This document shows positions 43,185 through 52,579 of a DNA stretch of 64,000 bases, one piece after another. The translations under genes and the position numbers were made by a program. Origin of the DNA: Flavipsychrobacter stenotrophus. GTDB taxonomy: Bacteria > Bacteroidota > Bacteroidia > Chitinophagales > Chitinophagaceae. The DNA lies in assembly GCF_002954265.1 (NCBI RefSeq), contig NZ_PPSL01000002.1, positions 620,001-684,000 on the forward strand, read 5' to 3'. The notes under the pieces were generated by a model that was given only the letters and a program-made list of their open reading frames with translations, did no database searches and was not told where the DNA came from. The stretch's first letter is position 1; each line of letters opens with the position of its first letter.

Positions 43185-43309
43185 ATAATAAGCAACGTTC
43201 ATAAAACACCGTCAAAGATTGTCACGGTGAGGCCCTCGAACCGCGACAATCTTTGACGCATCGGGCCGGTTCTCTTTGAGACAACGCTCTCCCCTCTCGC
43301 TCTCATTTT

Positions 43310-43409
43310 ATCGGGCACGATCGGGCATAACCCAAAATCACAACCAAATGAAAAACAATCAATTAACCTCCAATCCATGCCCGATTAGAATTACATTTCC
43401 GTCGGGCAT
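43310..43409 (+). repeat. 100-bp GGGCAT repeat unit, copy 6
   Basis: ATCGGGCACGATCGGGCAT to CGTCGGGCAT, exactly 100 bp; 100 bp before the GH125 start codon. Confidence 0.88.
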
Positions 43410-43508
43410 CTGCAAAACGGAGACAAAAACGGCATCTGATTTCAGCCTAACCATAGTTCAGCAATCACACAACTTTTACTTAACACCAATATTCTCTACA
43501 TTTAAACC

Positions 43509-44936
43509 ATGAACAGGCGTTTTTTCGTAAAGACCTCCGCATTGGCAACCGCCGGAATACTGGCATCCCGTTATGCAATAGCAGGAGGCAACAATATAAC
43601 TGCATTCCCGGCAGTACGCACACCTGCCGATAAGCGGAAGTTTACCAGCAAAGCAGTGGAAAACCTTATAGGAGAGGTTAAAAAGAACATTGGCAATAAG
43701 GAAATAGCCTGGATGTTCGAAAATTGCTTCCCCAACACATTAGATACCACAGTAGACCATACCAACGTAAACGGCAAACCAGACACCTATGTAATAACCG
43801 GAGATATTGATGCCATGTGGCTGAGAGATTCATCGGCACAGGTGTGGCCCTATCTGCCGCTCTGTAAAGATGATAAGGCATTGCAGCAAATGATCAAGGG
43901 AGTGATCAGCCGCCAGGTAAGGTGTATACTTAAAGACCCCTATGCCAATGCCTTCTATAAAGACGAAAGCAAGGTAAGCGAGTGGCATAATGACCAGACC
44001 AAAATGCAACCCGGCACCCACGAGCGTAAATGGGAGATAGACAGCCTGTGCTACCCCATCAGATTATCATTCGGCTACTGGCAGGAAACGGGCGATATGA
44101 GCCACATGGACACATCGTGGAAGGAAGCTATGAAGCTGATAGTGGAAACATTTACTGTACAGCAGCGCATGAAAGACAAAGGCCCTTACAGCTTTATGCG
44201 CAGCAGCCCATATGCTACAGATAGCATCCCTATGGGCGGCTATGGCTATCCGGCTAAGCCCAACGGACTTATCTGCTCTATGTTCCGCCCCAGCGACGAT
44301 GCCACTATCTATCCTTACCTGATCCCATCAAATATATTCGCAGTATCATCGCTGCACCAGATGGCCACTATGATGGAGTTGGTAGAACCAAACGAAACGG
44401 CATCCATATACATGCTGGCCAGTCAGGTAGAAGAAGGTCTGCTGAAAGTAGCCACGGTAAAGAATAGTAAGAATGTAGCTATGTATAGCTATGAAACAAA
44501 TGGTTTCGGTAGTTATAACCTTATGGATGATGCCAATGTACCATCCTTACTATCGCTGTCATACCTGCTGGGCAACGAAAGCAAACTGCTCGACCGACCC
44601 ACATATAACAACACCCGCAGGTTCGTACTATCAGACGAAAATCCATTTTATTTCAAAGGAACAGCGGGAGAGGGCGTGGGTGGTCCTCACGTAGGTGCAG
44701 ATATGATATGGCCCATCAGCATCATTATGCGCGGCCTCACCAGCACCGACGAGGCCGAAATAAAGAACTGCCTTGCCACGCTGCAGCGCACCCATGCCAA
44801 TACCGGATTTATGCATGAATCATTCCATAAAGACGACGCCACCAAATTCACCCGTCCATGGTTCGCCTGGGCCAATACCCTGTTCGGCGAGTTTGTCTGG
44901 AAGGTATACAGAGAACGCCCGCATTTGCTGAATTAG
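43509..44936 (+). CDS. glycoside hydrolase family 125 exo-alpha-1,6-mannosidase
   Basis: A 475-residue GH125 (DUF1237) enzyme; family members remove non-reducing alpha-1,6-mannose with inversion and without metal. It shows a Tat-like signal (NRRFFVKTSALATAGILASR), then GDIDAMWLRDSSAQVWPYL, DPYANAFYKD, KWEIDSLCYPIRLSF, SMFRPSDDATIYPYLIPSN and HESFHKDDATKFTRPWFAWAN (in parts), with the acidic residues of the active site. It probably acts in the periplasm on mannan or N-glycan pieces. A ROK kinase and sugar transporter on the opposite strand 0.8 kb away fit a mannose pathway. Confidence 0.93.
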   Translation: MNRRFFVKTSALATAGILASRYAIAGGNNITAFPAVRTPADKRKFTSKAVENLIGEVKKNIGNKEIAWMFENCFPNTLDTTVDHTNVNGKPDTYVITGDIDAMWLRDSSAQVWPYLPLCKDDKALQQMIKGVISRQVRCILKDPYANAFYKDESKVSEWHNDQTKMQPGTHERKWEIDSLCYPIRLSFGYWQETGDMSHMDTSWKEAMKLIVETFTVQQRMKDKGPYSFMRSSPYATDSIPMGGYGYPAKPNGLICSMFRPSDDATIYPYLIPSNIFAVSSLHQMATMMELVEPNETASIYMLASQVEEGLLKVATVKNSKNVAMYSYETNGFGSYNLMDDANVPSLLSLSYLLGNESKLLDRPTYNNTRRFVLSDENPFYFKGTAGEGVGGPHVGADMIWPISIIMRGLTSTDEAEIKNCLATLQRTHANTGFMHESFHKDDATKFTRPWFAWANTLFGEFVWKVYRERPHLLN

Positions 44937-45015
44937 CTAACTGTCGGCTGGCAGGTTCGGCAATTTGACAATTTGAAAATGGATAAAATAACTCAGATAC
45001 CGAACGGCATCCCGA

Positions 45016-45073
45016 CTACCTGTCATGGTGAGGTTCTCGAACCATGATAGGTAGGCGCATCGGGACGTATTCG
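45016..45073. repeat. REP element, direct copy A
   Basis: Hairpin CTACCTGTCATGGT / ACCATGATAGGTAG followed by GCGCATCGGGACGTATTCG. The 38 bp at 45036-45073 are identical to 45553-45590. The type CATGGTGAGG...CGAACCATG is, as I recall, a widespread REP in Bacteroidota. Confidence 0.85.
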
Positions 45074-45119
45074 CTTTGTGTTCATGTTGCTGCAATCGAA
45101 GTGCTTAAAAGGATTAAAA

Positions 45120-45518
45120 ATGAATCCCAAAACGAGTAGAATTTTATTCTCTTTATTTTTAACCGTTATCGTATTAGGGATAATTTATTTCCTATATCAA
45201 AGATGCCAGTTACTAAAAAATCATAAAATTACCATTGGCAAGGTTATCGAATGTCGATTCCTCTCCAAATCAGGAGGTTCAATAAGTTTAGTATATGAAT
45301 ACCAGGTAGATGCCTTTAATAATATTCGTTCGAAAACAGAAAATTTAATACCCCTTAACGATTGCAATGAACATTTTATTGGAAAGACTTTTCCGGTGAT
45401 CTATAATCCAGAAAATAAATCCTTTGCATCGATGTTAATAACTCCCAGGGATTTCAAGTCGTCCAATATTATATTCCCTGACACATTGAACTGGGTTAAT
45501 AAATATCTCCGGGAGTAG
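45120..45518 (+). CDS. single-helix membrane protein, hypothetical
   Basis: 132 residues; the ATG at 45120 is preferred over 45078, which lies near the REP. One N-terminal membrane helix (ILFSLFLTVIVLGIIYFLY) is followed by a small beta domain (ITIGKVIECRFLSKSGGSIS, LVYEYQVDAFNNI, FPVIYNPENKSFASML) reminiscent of DUF3592-type folds. AT content is higher than in the neighbours, and identical 38-bp REP pieces flank the gene. Function unknown. Confidence 0.65.
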   Translation: MNPKTSRILFSLFLTVIVLGIIYFLYQRCQLLKNHKITIGKVIECRFLSKSGGSISLVYEYQVDAFNNIRSKTENLIPLNDCNEHFIGKTFPVIYNPENKSFASMLITPRDFKSSNIIFPDTLNWVNKYLRE

Positions 45519-45538
45519 CATTAAACACCGCGTGCCTT

Positions 45539-45680
45539 TCACGGTTGAGGCTCTCGAACCATGATAGGTAGGCGCATCGGGACGTATTCGTTTTGAGACC
45601 CAAGAGATATTGTTACTTCTCAAAGAGAACCGGCCCGATGGTTCAATTGTCATGGTTCGTCCTTCGAGAGCGCCAGGATG
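45539..45680. repeat. REP pair, direct copy B and an inverted copy
   Basis: Copy B (identical 38 bp at 45553-45590) is followed by an inverted set (CTCAAAGAGAACCGGCCCGATG at about 45619-45640 in parts, then TGTCATGGTTCGTCC and TCGAGAGCG). The inverted part matches the CATCGGGCCGGTTCTCTTTG block near 43020 and 43260 on the other strand. Confidence 0.8.
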
Positions 45681-45734
45681 ATACTCCCATGACATTCGGA
45701 GGTAATGCGAGAAGATTACATGCTAATATATTTG

Positions 45735-46676
45735 TTACCAAGCTAACGCACTCGCCCCCAAAATAGCCGCATCAGCATCCGGCAGTGCCGACTGAATGAG
45801 CGCCACTTTGTTCTTATAAATATTAAGCAGGTTGGCTTCCATGTGTGCACGAACAGGATCCAGCAGCATCTCCCCGGCATTGGCCAGTCCGCCGAAGAAG
45901 ATAATAGCTTCAGGAGAGGTTATAGCCACTGCATCAGCAAGCGTCTGGCCCAGTATCCTGCCGGTATATTCCATCAGCTCCAATGCAAAATGATCACCGG
46001 CTTTTGCAGCTATATAAATGCTGCGTGCCGAAATTTCATCGCCCTGACCGCGGAGTATAGTAGCGTCATCTCTGTCGGCCAGCAGTAGGTGTGCCGTGCG
46101 CACAATACCGGTTGCAGATGCATAGGTCTCCAGGCAGCCCATGCGACCGCAGCCGCACTTACGCCCGTTACGCACCGCTATTACATGACCCAATTCACCT
46201 GCAAATCCATCGTGACCATAGATCAGTTCGCCATTAGCCACAAAGCCGCTACCCAGGCCCGTACCCAGCGTTACCAGTATAAAATCTTTAAGGCCCTTTG
46301 CCGCGCCATAGGTCATTTCACCCACAGCTGCTGCATTGGCATCATTGGTCAGTACCGCTTTCATATGCAGCGCGTCCGATACCATTTTGGCCATAGGTAT
46401 TACCCCTTCCCATGGCAGGTTGGGTGCAAATACGATGTCGCCGCTATAAAAGTTGCCATTGGGCGCTCCTATGCCTGCGCCTACAAAATTATCTCTGCCG
46501 GCCTGTTCTATAATAGGTTGCAGTGCCTGCTGCAAGGCGGCTATATAATGGTGCGGCGTTTCATGTCCGCGGGTAGGCATGCTGCCCTTGGTTACGATCT
46601 CTCCCCGCCTGTTTACTACTCCAAATGCTGTGTTTGTTCCGCCGATATCAATGCCCAGCGCCAGTGCTTGCGTCAT
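45735..46676 (-). CDS. ROK family sugar kinase
   Basis: A 313-residue cytoplasmic ROK kinase. The ATP-binding motif [14 protein letters not shown] is at the N terminus. [17 protein letters not shown] and the zinc motif (GHVIAVRN ... [15 protein letters not shown]) are intact. It phosphorylates a hexose or amino sugar; the GH125 gene nearby points to mannose or a mannose derivative. Its start lies 29 bp inside the end of the transporter gene, so the two are co-translated as an operon. Confidence 0.92.
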   Translation of the reverse strand: MTQALALGIDIGGTNTAFGVVNRRGEIVTKGSMPTRGHETPHHYIAALQQALQPIIEQAGRDNFVGAGIGAPNGNFYSGDIVFAPNLPWEGVIPMAKMVSDALHMKAVLTNDANAAAVGEMTYGAAKGLKDFILVTLGTGLGSGFVANGELIYGHDGFAGELGHVIAVRNGRKCGCGRMGCLETYASATGIVRTAHLLLADRDDATILRGQGDEISARSIYIAAKAGDHFALELMEYTGRILGQTLADAVAITSPEAIIFFGGLANAGEMLLDPVRAHMEANLLNIYKNKVALIQSALPDADAAILGASALAW

Positions 46677-48312
46677 AATCTATTCCTTGTTTTTGTAACA
46701 TACGGCGTACGCCGAAACCATACCACGCCAGATACGCAAATCCGATCACCGGTATCCAGTAAGATTGGTGGATACCAATGGAAGGCATATCTGCCAGTTT
46801 ACCTTGTATAGGCGGTATTATAGCGCCACCCAATATCATCATTACTAAGAATGCAGAGCCTTGTGCGGTAAGCTTGCCCAGCCCTGCAATAGCCAAAGCG
46901 AAGATACATGGCCACATTATAGAGCAGAAAAGCCCGCCGCTCATAAAAGCATAGATCGCAGTGGTTCCCGTAGTGGCAATGCCAAACAGCATACTGCCTA
47001 CTCCGAGTAGCGAAAATATCATTAAAGTACGAGCCGGCTTATCCTTGCTGATGTAGAATGCAATACCCTGTATCATTATACAAACCACGTAACCATACAA
47101 CGCACTTACATCATTTTGAGCAATGGAGTTAACGAGTAATACCACGCCAAATGCAACAAGTGGTACCAGGAATAATAACAGCGTATTCATGGGTTTAGAT
47201 GGTTCGAATATTTTTATTGATCCTGTCCAACGGCCAACCATCAGGCTACCCCAGTACATGGAAATAAATGGTGCTATCTGAGCCGATGTATAACCGCCAA
47301 ATGCAGGCTGTTCCAATAGTGCACCCATGTTGCTTTGAATGGTCACCTCAACACCTACGTAAGTAAATATAGCCAGCATGCCGAGTACCAGCTGCGGGTA
47401 CTTCATCGCTCCCCAGCCCGTAACATTCTTCTTAGCGCTAAGTAGTGATATGAACAAGGTAGCAAGTATAACGCCAAGCCCTGCCAGTGCCAGTTTAACA
47501 CGTGTATCTTCTACCTCAGCCAGTAACAACGCATCAGTAGTCACAACAGCATAACTCTTAAATACCATTACAAAGATGACTATCAATAATGCAGTCATCA
47601 CCAGCAGTGCCATCAGCGCCTTAGGCGAACGCTCAGTAATATCATCATACTTGCGCTCTGGCAGTTTCTTAGAAAAGAAGAATAACCCGGCGGCTATTAC
47701 AAACAATGCAGCTACACAGGCATATAGTACAGACACCTTGTCCAGACCTAGAGACTGTATCTGTGCATCATTTGCTTTTGTAGCACCAAACAATGCCAGT
47801 GCTACTACTATAGGGCCTATAGCCGTACCGAATGAGTTAATACCACCACCCAATGTTATACGCTGTGCACCGGTTTCCGGTGAGCCAAGTAATGCTGCAA
47901 ATGGATTGGCGGCTGTTTGCTGTAATGAAAAGCCAAGTGCTACTACAAACAGCCCGCCCAGCATGCCGGGGAAGGTGTTGGCGTTAACGGCTACTATCAT
48001 CATCACTGCGCCTATAGCCGAGAACAAAAGGCCGTATACAATGCTATTCTTGTATCCCCATCGCCCTACTATCTCTCTTTGCAGGATATACGATATGATG
48101 TATAGCACAAGTGCGCCGAGATAATAAGCAAAGTAAAATGCAAAATCTATCAGCTGAGATTGGAACTGATCGAGATGGAAGTAGTGCTTGCAAAAAGGAA
48201 TGAACACCCCGTTGCCGGCGGCAATAAAGCCCCAGAAAAAGAATACAGTAACTAAGGTTGATAGCGCCCCCGAGTTGGAAGACGTTGATTTTATGTCCTG
48301 AGCATCAGCCAT
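46648..48312 (-). CDS. FucP-type (GGP) sugar MFS transporter
   Basis: A 554-residue major facilitator protein of the FucP/glucose-galactose type. It shows [40 protein letters not shown], then [16 protein letters not shown] and [16 protein letters not shown], typical of the family, and about 12-14 helices including an insertion in the centre. It imports a sugar by proton symport. First gene of the operon with the ROK kinase. Confidence 0.92.
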   Translation of the reverse strand: MADAQDIKSTSSNSGALSTLVTVFFFWGFIAAGNGVFIPFCKHYFHLDQFQSQLIDFAFYFAYYLGALVLYIISYILQREIVGRWGYKNSIVYGLLFSAIGAVMMIVAVNANTFPGMLGGLFVVALGFSLQQTAANPFAALLGSPETGAQRITLGGGINSFGTAIGPIVVALALFGATKANDAQIQSLGLDKVSVLYACVAALFVIAAGLFFFSKKLPERKYDDITERSPKALMALLVMTALLIVIFVMVFKSYAVVTTDALLLAEVEDTRVKLALAGLGVILATLFISLLSAKKNVTGWGAMKYPQLVLGMLAIFTYVGVEVTIQSNMGALLEQPAFGGYTSAQIAPFISMYWGSLMVGRWTGSIKIFEPSKPMNTLLLFLVPLVAFGVVLLVNSIAQNDVSALYGYVVCIMIQGIAFYISKDKPARTLMIFSLLGVGSMLFGIATTGTTAIYAFMSGGLFCSIMWPCIFALAIAGLGKLTAQGSAFLVMMILGGAIIPPIQGKLADMPSIGIHQSYWIPVIGFAYLAWYGFGVRRMLQKQGIDYDASTGAGH

Positions 48313-48584
48313 TGATGGAAATTTTAGTCAAGATAGGGAGTTTTTAGTACATAGTCATTAGTACATAGTAGATAGACGGCTTAATTATTTTAGTAGAAAG
48401 TGTAAAGCAGAAGGTAGAAAGCTATATTTAATTAAGCAGAGGTCTTTACTGGCCCCGGCCTCATCAACTACGCAGGACTTTTGAATTAAGACTATCAACT
48501 TACAACTCTTTATTTTTCTTTAACTTTTACAAAATGAAATGTGGCACGGATTGTGAAATACACCTAACAAATCAAACAACGTTT

Positions 48585-48860
48585 ATGAAAAAGATCATCG
48601 TAGCAGCCACAATGGTAGGCGCATTATTGACAACCACCATGGCTAATGCTCAGAGTGTTATTAAAACTAAGAAGGTGTCTAAAACCGAAATGCAGCAAAC
48701 AAATACTGCTGCGGCCAAGAAGCAGACAAAGGTGGAAAGCGACACTAAAACGCTGGAATTGAAAACTACTGAAAACGGCACTAAGACGCGGACTACAACG
48801 CACAAGAGTAAGGTGGTAAAAACTACTAAGGAGACAAAAGCTGTAATGACGAAGAAGTAG
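48585..48860 (+). CDS. small exported Lys/Thr-rich protein
   Basis: 91 residues; the ATG at 48585 puts the signal peptide (MKKIIVAATMVGALLTTTMANAQ) first, while an upstream in-frame ATG at 48534 would bury it. The mature part is low-complexity, rich in Lys and Thr (KTKKVSKTEMQQTNTAAAKKQTK, in parts; RTTTHKSKVVKTTKET). Probably periplasmic and disordered. No family recognised. Confidence 0.65.
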   Translation: MKKIIVAATMVGALLTTTMANAQSVIKTKKVSKTEMQQTNTAAAKKQTKVESDTKTLELKTTENGTKTRTTTHKSKVVKTTKETKAVMTKK

Positions 48861-48974
48861 AATAGGTGTGTTTTATAATAAGTCACTTGCCCCCATGTGG
48901 GGCAGGTGGCTTTATTTTGTTTTGGTCGTGTATCTTTGTGCTGTTTATAAATATGTATTATGTTTGATACACAA

Positions 48975-49397
48975 ATGAAAACTATGAAGTACGCCATTGC
49001 CGCCCTGATAATATGTACCTTGTCCGTTAGCTGCAACTCTGCCAATAATCAGCGTCCAAGTACTAAGTATGAAGAGAAAAAAGCTTCAATGGCCGACATG
49101 GAGAAAGAGAGTCCGCTGAAGTTTTTGAAAATATCAGGTTCGCACCGGCGCAACCTGGTGAGTCAGGAAGTGGTAGAGGGTGAAGTGTCTAATCATGCCA
49201 CGCTTACCAGTTATAAGAATATAGAGATACAGCTCACTTTCCTTTCTAATGATGGATCTACTGTAGATAAGCAGAAACACACACTTGATGATGTGGCTAA
49301 GCCCGGATCATCTGTTGACTTCAAAATAAAAGTAAGTCATGTGAAAGACGCATCATCTGTTACAATGGATATTGTGGACGCAGTTGCTGATAAATAG
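48975..49397 (+). CDS. small lipoprotein
   Basis: About 140 residues with a lipoprotein signal (MKYAIAALIICTLSVSC, Cys followed by Asn-Ser). The mature part has LKFLKISGSHRRNLVSQEVVEG, TLTSYKNIEIQLTFLSNDGSTV and VDFKIKVSHVKDASSVTMDI, an immunoglobulin-like all-beta pattern (FxLYD-like). The start may be at 48975 or 48984. Function unknown. Confidence 0.72.
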   Translation: MKTMKYAIAALIICTLSVSCNSANNQRPSTKYEEKKASMADMEKESPLKFLKISGSHRRNLVSQEVVEGEVSNHATLTSYKNIEIQLTFLSNDGSTVDKQKHTLDDVAKPGSSVDFKIKVSHVKDASSVTMDIVDAVADK

Positions 49398-49505
49398 CAG
49401 ATAGTCGTTAGTAGATAACAGAAAGTAGGGATGAAGTGGTTCATTATGCTTAATCACTATATGGCCCACCTTTTCCTAAAATCCAGACCATCCTGATTCA
49501 GAGTT

Positions 49506-50717
49506 CTAGAACTGGCCGGTAAACAACAGATCCAGATCGGTGTACTTAAACCCGAATTTCTTGGCTATAGGAGCATTGGTTACGCAGCCCTTGTAGAGAT
49601 AAACACCATTACGGATACCGTTGCGTGTCTGAATTACCTCTTCTACACCTCCTGTATCGGCACACTGTTGCAAGATAGGCATCAATACATTGCTGATGGC
49701 ACGTGATGCGGTGCGGGAAACGCCTGATGCTATGTTGGGTACGCAATAATGGATCACATCGTATTTCTTATATACGGGCCTTTCATGGCTGGTAACGCGC
49801 GAAGTTTCAAAGCAACCACCGCGGTCTATACTTACGTCTATGATCACAGAGCCGGCCTTCATGTTACTCACCATCTGCTCAGATACCACCATTGGTGTTA
49901 CACCGTTAATAGGTTTCAGTGCGCCAATAGCTACGTCTGCATTTCTCAGTTCTTCCGCCAGTGTCACAGGGTCTATTACCGAGGTAAAGCAACGCCTGCC
50001 TATGTTGTTTTGCAACTTCATAAGGCGGTAAATAGAGTTGTCGAATATCTTAACCGATGCACCCAGACCAAATGCGGCACGAGCAGCAAACTCAGCCACT
50101 ATACCTGCACCTATTATCAATACCCTTGCCGGTGGTACACCGGAGATACCACCCAGTAATACACCCTTGCCATTGTCGGTATTGCCGAGATAGCGGGCAG
50201 CAGTGAGTATGGCATAGTTACCAGCTATCTCGCTCATAGAGCGTACAATAGGAAAGCTGCCATTTTCATCCATTATAGACTCAAATGCTATGGCTATTAT
50301 TTTCTTAGATATCAGTTGCTCCAGCAGCCCGGTCTTAAGCATGGGCATGTGAATAGGCGATATAACTACCTGGTTCACCTGCAGCAGACCCGCTTCCTCT
50401 TCCGAAATTGGTGCTGATTTGAGTATTGTGGTAGCCTTATATAGTTCGGCCTTGTCATACACTATTCGTGCACCTACCTCGCTATAGTCATTGTCGAAGT
50501 AAAAAGATCCTTCTCCCGCCCCATGTTCTACCGCTATATCATGTCCCTGGTTAATGAGTACAGATACACCCTCGGGTGTCAGAGGCACCCTGTTTTCCTG
50601 GAAAGAGGTCTCTTTAGGAATACCTATAAATAGCTGTTTTTTTTTAGGAATGATCTGTAAAGTTTCCTCCAGTGGTGTGTAAGAGAAAGACGGAGATATG
50701 TATGGTTTTTTACTCAT
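49506..50717 (-). CDS. ald: alanine dehydrogenase
   Basis: A 403-residue NAD-dependent enzyme that interconverts L-alanine and pyruvate plus ammonia. Landmarks are GIPKETSFQENRVPLTPEGV with the substrate-binding Arg, EHGAGEGSFYFDNDYSEVG, VISPIHMPML with the His of the family, and the NAD-binding GISGVPPARVLIIGAGIVAEFAA region (GAGIVA as the Gly-rich turn). An N-terminal extension of about 30 residues before GIPKE is usual for the Bacteroidota version. Transcribed alone, divergent from rpoN. Confidence 0.9.
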   Translation of the reverse strand: MSKKPYISPSFSYTPLEETLQIIPKKKQLFIGIPKETSFQENRVPLTPEGVSVLINQGHDIAVEHGAGEGSFYFDNDYSEVGARIVYDKAELYKATTILKSAPISEEEAGLLQVNQVVISPIHMPMLKTGLLEQLISKKIIAIAFESIMDENGSFPIVRSMSEIAGNYAILTAARYLGNTDNGKGVLLGGISGVPPARVLIIGAGIVAEFAARAAFGLGASVKIFDNSIYRLMKLQNNIGRRCFTSVIDPVTLAEELRNADVAIGALKPINGVTPMVVSEQMVSNMKAGSVIIDVSIDRGGCFETSRVTSHERPVYKKYDVIHYCVPNIASGVSRTASRAISNVLMPILQQCADTGGVEEVIQTRNGIRNGVYLYKGCVTNAPIAKKFGFKYTDLDLLFTGQF

Positions 50718-50859
50718 TGAGCAGAATTCATGACTCTTTAGACCTCACAAGATACAGTATTGCTACATATAAAAAAAGTAATTTAACAATTGCCTGATCC
50801 TGACGATTTATGAATTTGATAAGTGTTGATTTTGATGCGTATTGTGTAGCTTTAAATTC

Positions 50860-50867
50860 TATTTTTG
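50860..50867 (+). promoter_or_regulatory. -7 promoter box of rpoN
   Basis: TATTTTTG matches TAnnTTTG and lies 21 bp before the ATG at 50889. It overlaps an upstream alternative start at 50865, which argues for the later ATG. Confidence 0.5.
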
Positions 50868-50888
50868 CAACGAAGTGCAAGACATATT

Positions 50889-52379
50889 ATGCTAAGACAA
50901 TCGAACCAACAAAGGCTTTTACAAAAACTTTCACCACAGCAGATTCAGTTAATGAAGTTGCTGCAGATACCTACGGCCAGCCTTGAGGATCGCATACAGG
51001 AAGAACTGGAGGAAAACCCCGCATTAGAAAATGAAGTGGGACAGGATGACGACGAATACGACCTGGGTGGTAATGATGATGGTGACGATAACGACTATGA
51101 TGAAGGTGGCGATGATGTAGAGCTAAGTAATGACACCGCCGATAAAGTAGACCTGGATGATTTTCTGAAACATGAAGATGACGGAGACAGGAACTATGAC
51201 TATGGAGATGACTACTATGGTGCTGATAATGAGCGACAGGTAACACCGGCCAGGGTAGAAACCAATTTTCATGACCATGTGCTGGATCAGCTGGGTATGC
51301 TGGAGCTTGATGAGCGCAGGCATAAGATAGCCGAGCAGATAATAGGCAGCCTGGATGAAGATGGCTACCTGAGAAGGGAAGTAACCTCACTGGCGGATGA
51401 CCTGGCTTTCGGGCAGAATATAGAGACTACCGAAGACGAGATCAATGAACTGATCAAGCAAATACAGCAATTTGACCCGGCGGGGATATGCGTGTGGAAC
51501 CTGCAGGAGTGCCTGTTGCTGCAGTTGAAGCGCATGCCTGATTCCAAGCCACTGAGGGATGCGATAATTGTACTGGACAAATACTTTAATGAGTTCATTA
51601 AGAAGCACTACGATAAGATACAACGCCAGCTGAACCTGAATGATGAAGACTTTAAGGCTGTCATCAACATCATCATCAAGCTGAATCCTAAGCCGGGGTC
51701 TTCATTTGCGGTATTGAACAAGGCAGAAAGCTATATCATACCCGACTTCTTTGTCTATAACAATAATGGCATACTCGAATTGTCACTTAACTCTAAAAAT
51801 GCCCCTGAACTACGCGTGTCAGAGGGGTATAAGGAGATGATGAGGGCATATGAGAGAGGCCAAAAGAAGGATAAGCGACAGAAAGAAGCGGTAATGTTTA
51901 TCAAACAAAAACTGGACTCTGCCAAGTGGTTTATTGATGCCATAAAGCAGCGCCAACATACACTGTTGCACACTATGCAGGCGATCATGGATTTTCAAAA
52001 AGAATTCTTCCTGACGGGCGATGAGGCGGCGCTGAGGCCAATGATATTGAAAGATATAGCCCAGCTTACCTTGCTGGATGTATCGACAGTGAGCCGTGTG
52101 GCCAATAGTAAGTTTGTACAAACAGAATACGGCACGCACAAACTCAAGTACTTCTTCTCCGAAGCCCTGCAACTGGATAGTGGTGAAGAGGTAAGTACCC
52201 GCGAGGTAAAGATGATACTGAATGAGATAATAGGTGCCGAAAATAAACGGAAGCCATTCTCGGATGAACACCTTACCGATATGCTGGTAGAAAAGGGGTA
52301 TCATATAGCCCGCCGTACTGTAGCCAAGTACAGGGAGCAGTTGAATATTCCGGTAGCAAGATTGAGAAAAGAATTGTAA
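50889..52379 (+). CDS. rpoN: RNA polymerase sigma-54 factor
   Basis: 496 residues. Region I, which interacts with activators, is at the N terminus (LSPQQIQLMKLLQIPTASLE, then LEENPALENE). A long acidic insert (about residues 45-115, rich in Asp, Glu, Gly and Asn) follows. The core-binding and DNA-binding domains follow, with LDVSTVSRVANSKFVQTEYG as the HTH and the RpoN box ARRTVAKYREQ near the end. It directs transcription from -24/-12 promoters. A terminator follows. Confidence 0.93.
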   Translation: MLRQSNQQRLLQKLSPQQIQLMKLLQIPTASLEDRIQEELEENPALENEVGQDDDEYDLGGNDDGDDNDYDEGGDDVELSNDTADKVDLDDFLKHEDDGDRNYDYGDDYYGADNERQVTPARVETNFHDHVLDQLGMLELDERRHKIAEQIIGSLDEDGYLRREVTSLADDLAFGQNIETTEDEINELIKQIQQFDPAGICVWNLQECLLLQLKRMPDSKPLRDAIIVLDKYFNEFIKKHYDKIQRQLNLNDEDFKAVINIIIKLNPKPGSSFAVLNKAESYIIPDFFVYNNNGILELSLNSKNAPELRVSEGYKEMMRAYERGQKKDKRQKEAVMFIKQKLDSAKWFIDAIKQRQHTLLHTMQAIMDFQKEFFLTGDEAALRPMILKDIAQLTLLDVSTVSRVANSKFVQTEYGTHKLKYFFSEALQLDSGEEVSTREVKMILNEIIGAENKRKPFSDEHLTDMLVEKGYHIARRTVAKYREQLNIPVARLRKEL

Positions 52380-52474
52380 AGTCTGAACCTTGATTGGCAT
52401 GATGCAAGGATCAAAAGGATATCAACAAAATAATTGTTAAGAAATGATAGTTTCTCAGACGGTCATTTATTTAG

Positions 52475-52503
52475 ACCGCCCTCATATAGTGGGCGGTTTT
52501 TAA
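52475..52503 (+). terminator. terminator after rpoN
   Basis: Stem ACCGCCC / GGGCGGT with a 9-nt loop and a T-rich tail, about 95 bp past the stop. Confidence 0.8.
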
Positions 52504-52579
52504 TTTTATTGTATATTAGAAGTAGAATTGAGGATGGCACTATTATTGTTATATTCCCGTTATAAGAGAAAGATATACC

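Larger units (their letters stand above)
42919..43508. repeat. gene-free repeat region 2, right part
   Basis: About 590 bp between the IS element and the GH125 gene. It contains the right end of unit copy 4 (42919-42951), then two near-identical tandem blocks of about 230 bp. Each holds a long hairpin (GTCAAAGATTGTC ... GACAATCTTTGAC, 42977-43024 and 43207-43254), the REP-like block CATCGGGCCGGTTCTCTTTG, a pyrimidine run and a 100-bp unit. An open frame at 43276-43512 spans the last unit and is not considered a gene. Confidence 0.75.

Noticed and set aside
39311-43409. Possible CRISPR array or integron cassette array from the evenly spaced repeats
   Set aside because: Units are 100 bp with 125-150 bp similar spacers, too long for CRISPR; attC core sites and an integrase gene are missing.
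43276-43512. Open frame of 78 codons through the last 100-bp repeat unit; similar MKNNQLT-type starts in other copies
   Set aside because: In other copies the frame across ATGCCCGATTA shifts or stops early, so there is no coding constraint.
46089-46811. A 240-codon open frame antisense to the ROK kinase
   Set aside because: The ROK kinase has all family motifs; the antisense product has no features of a real protein.
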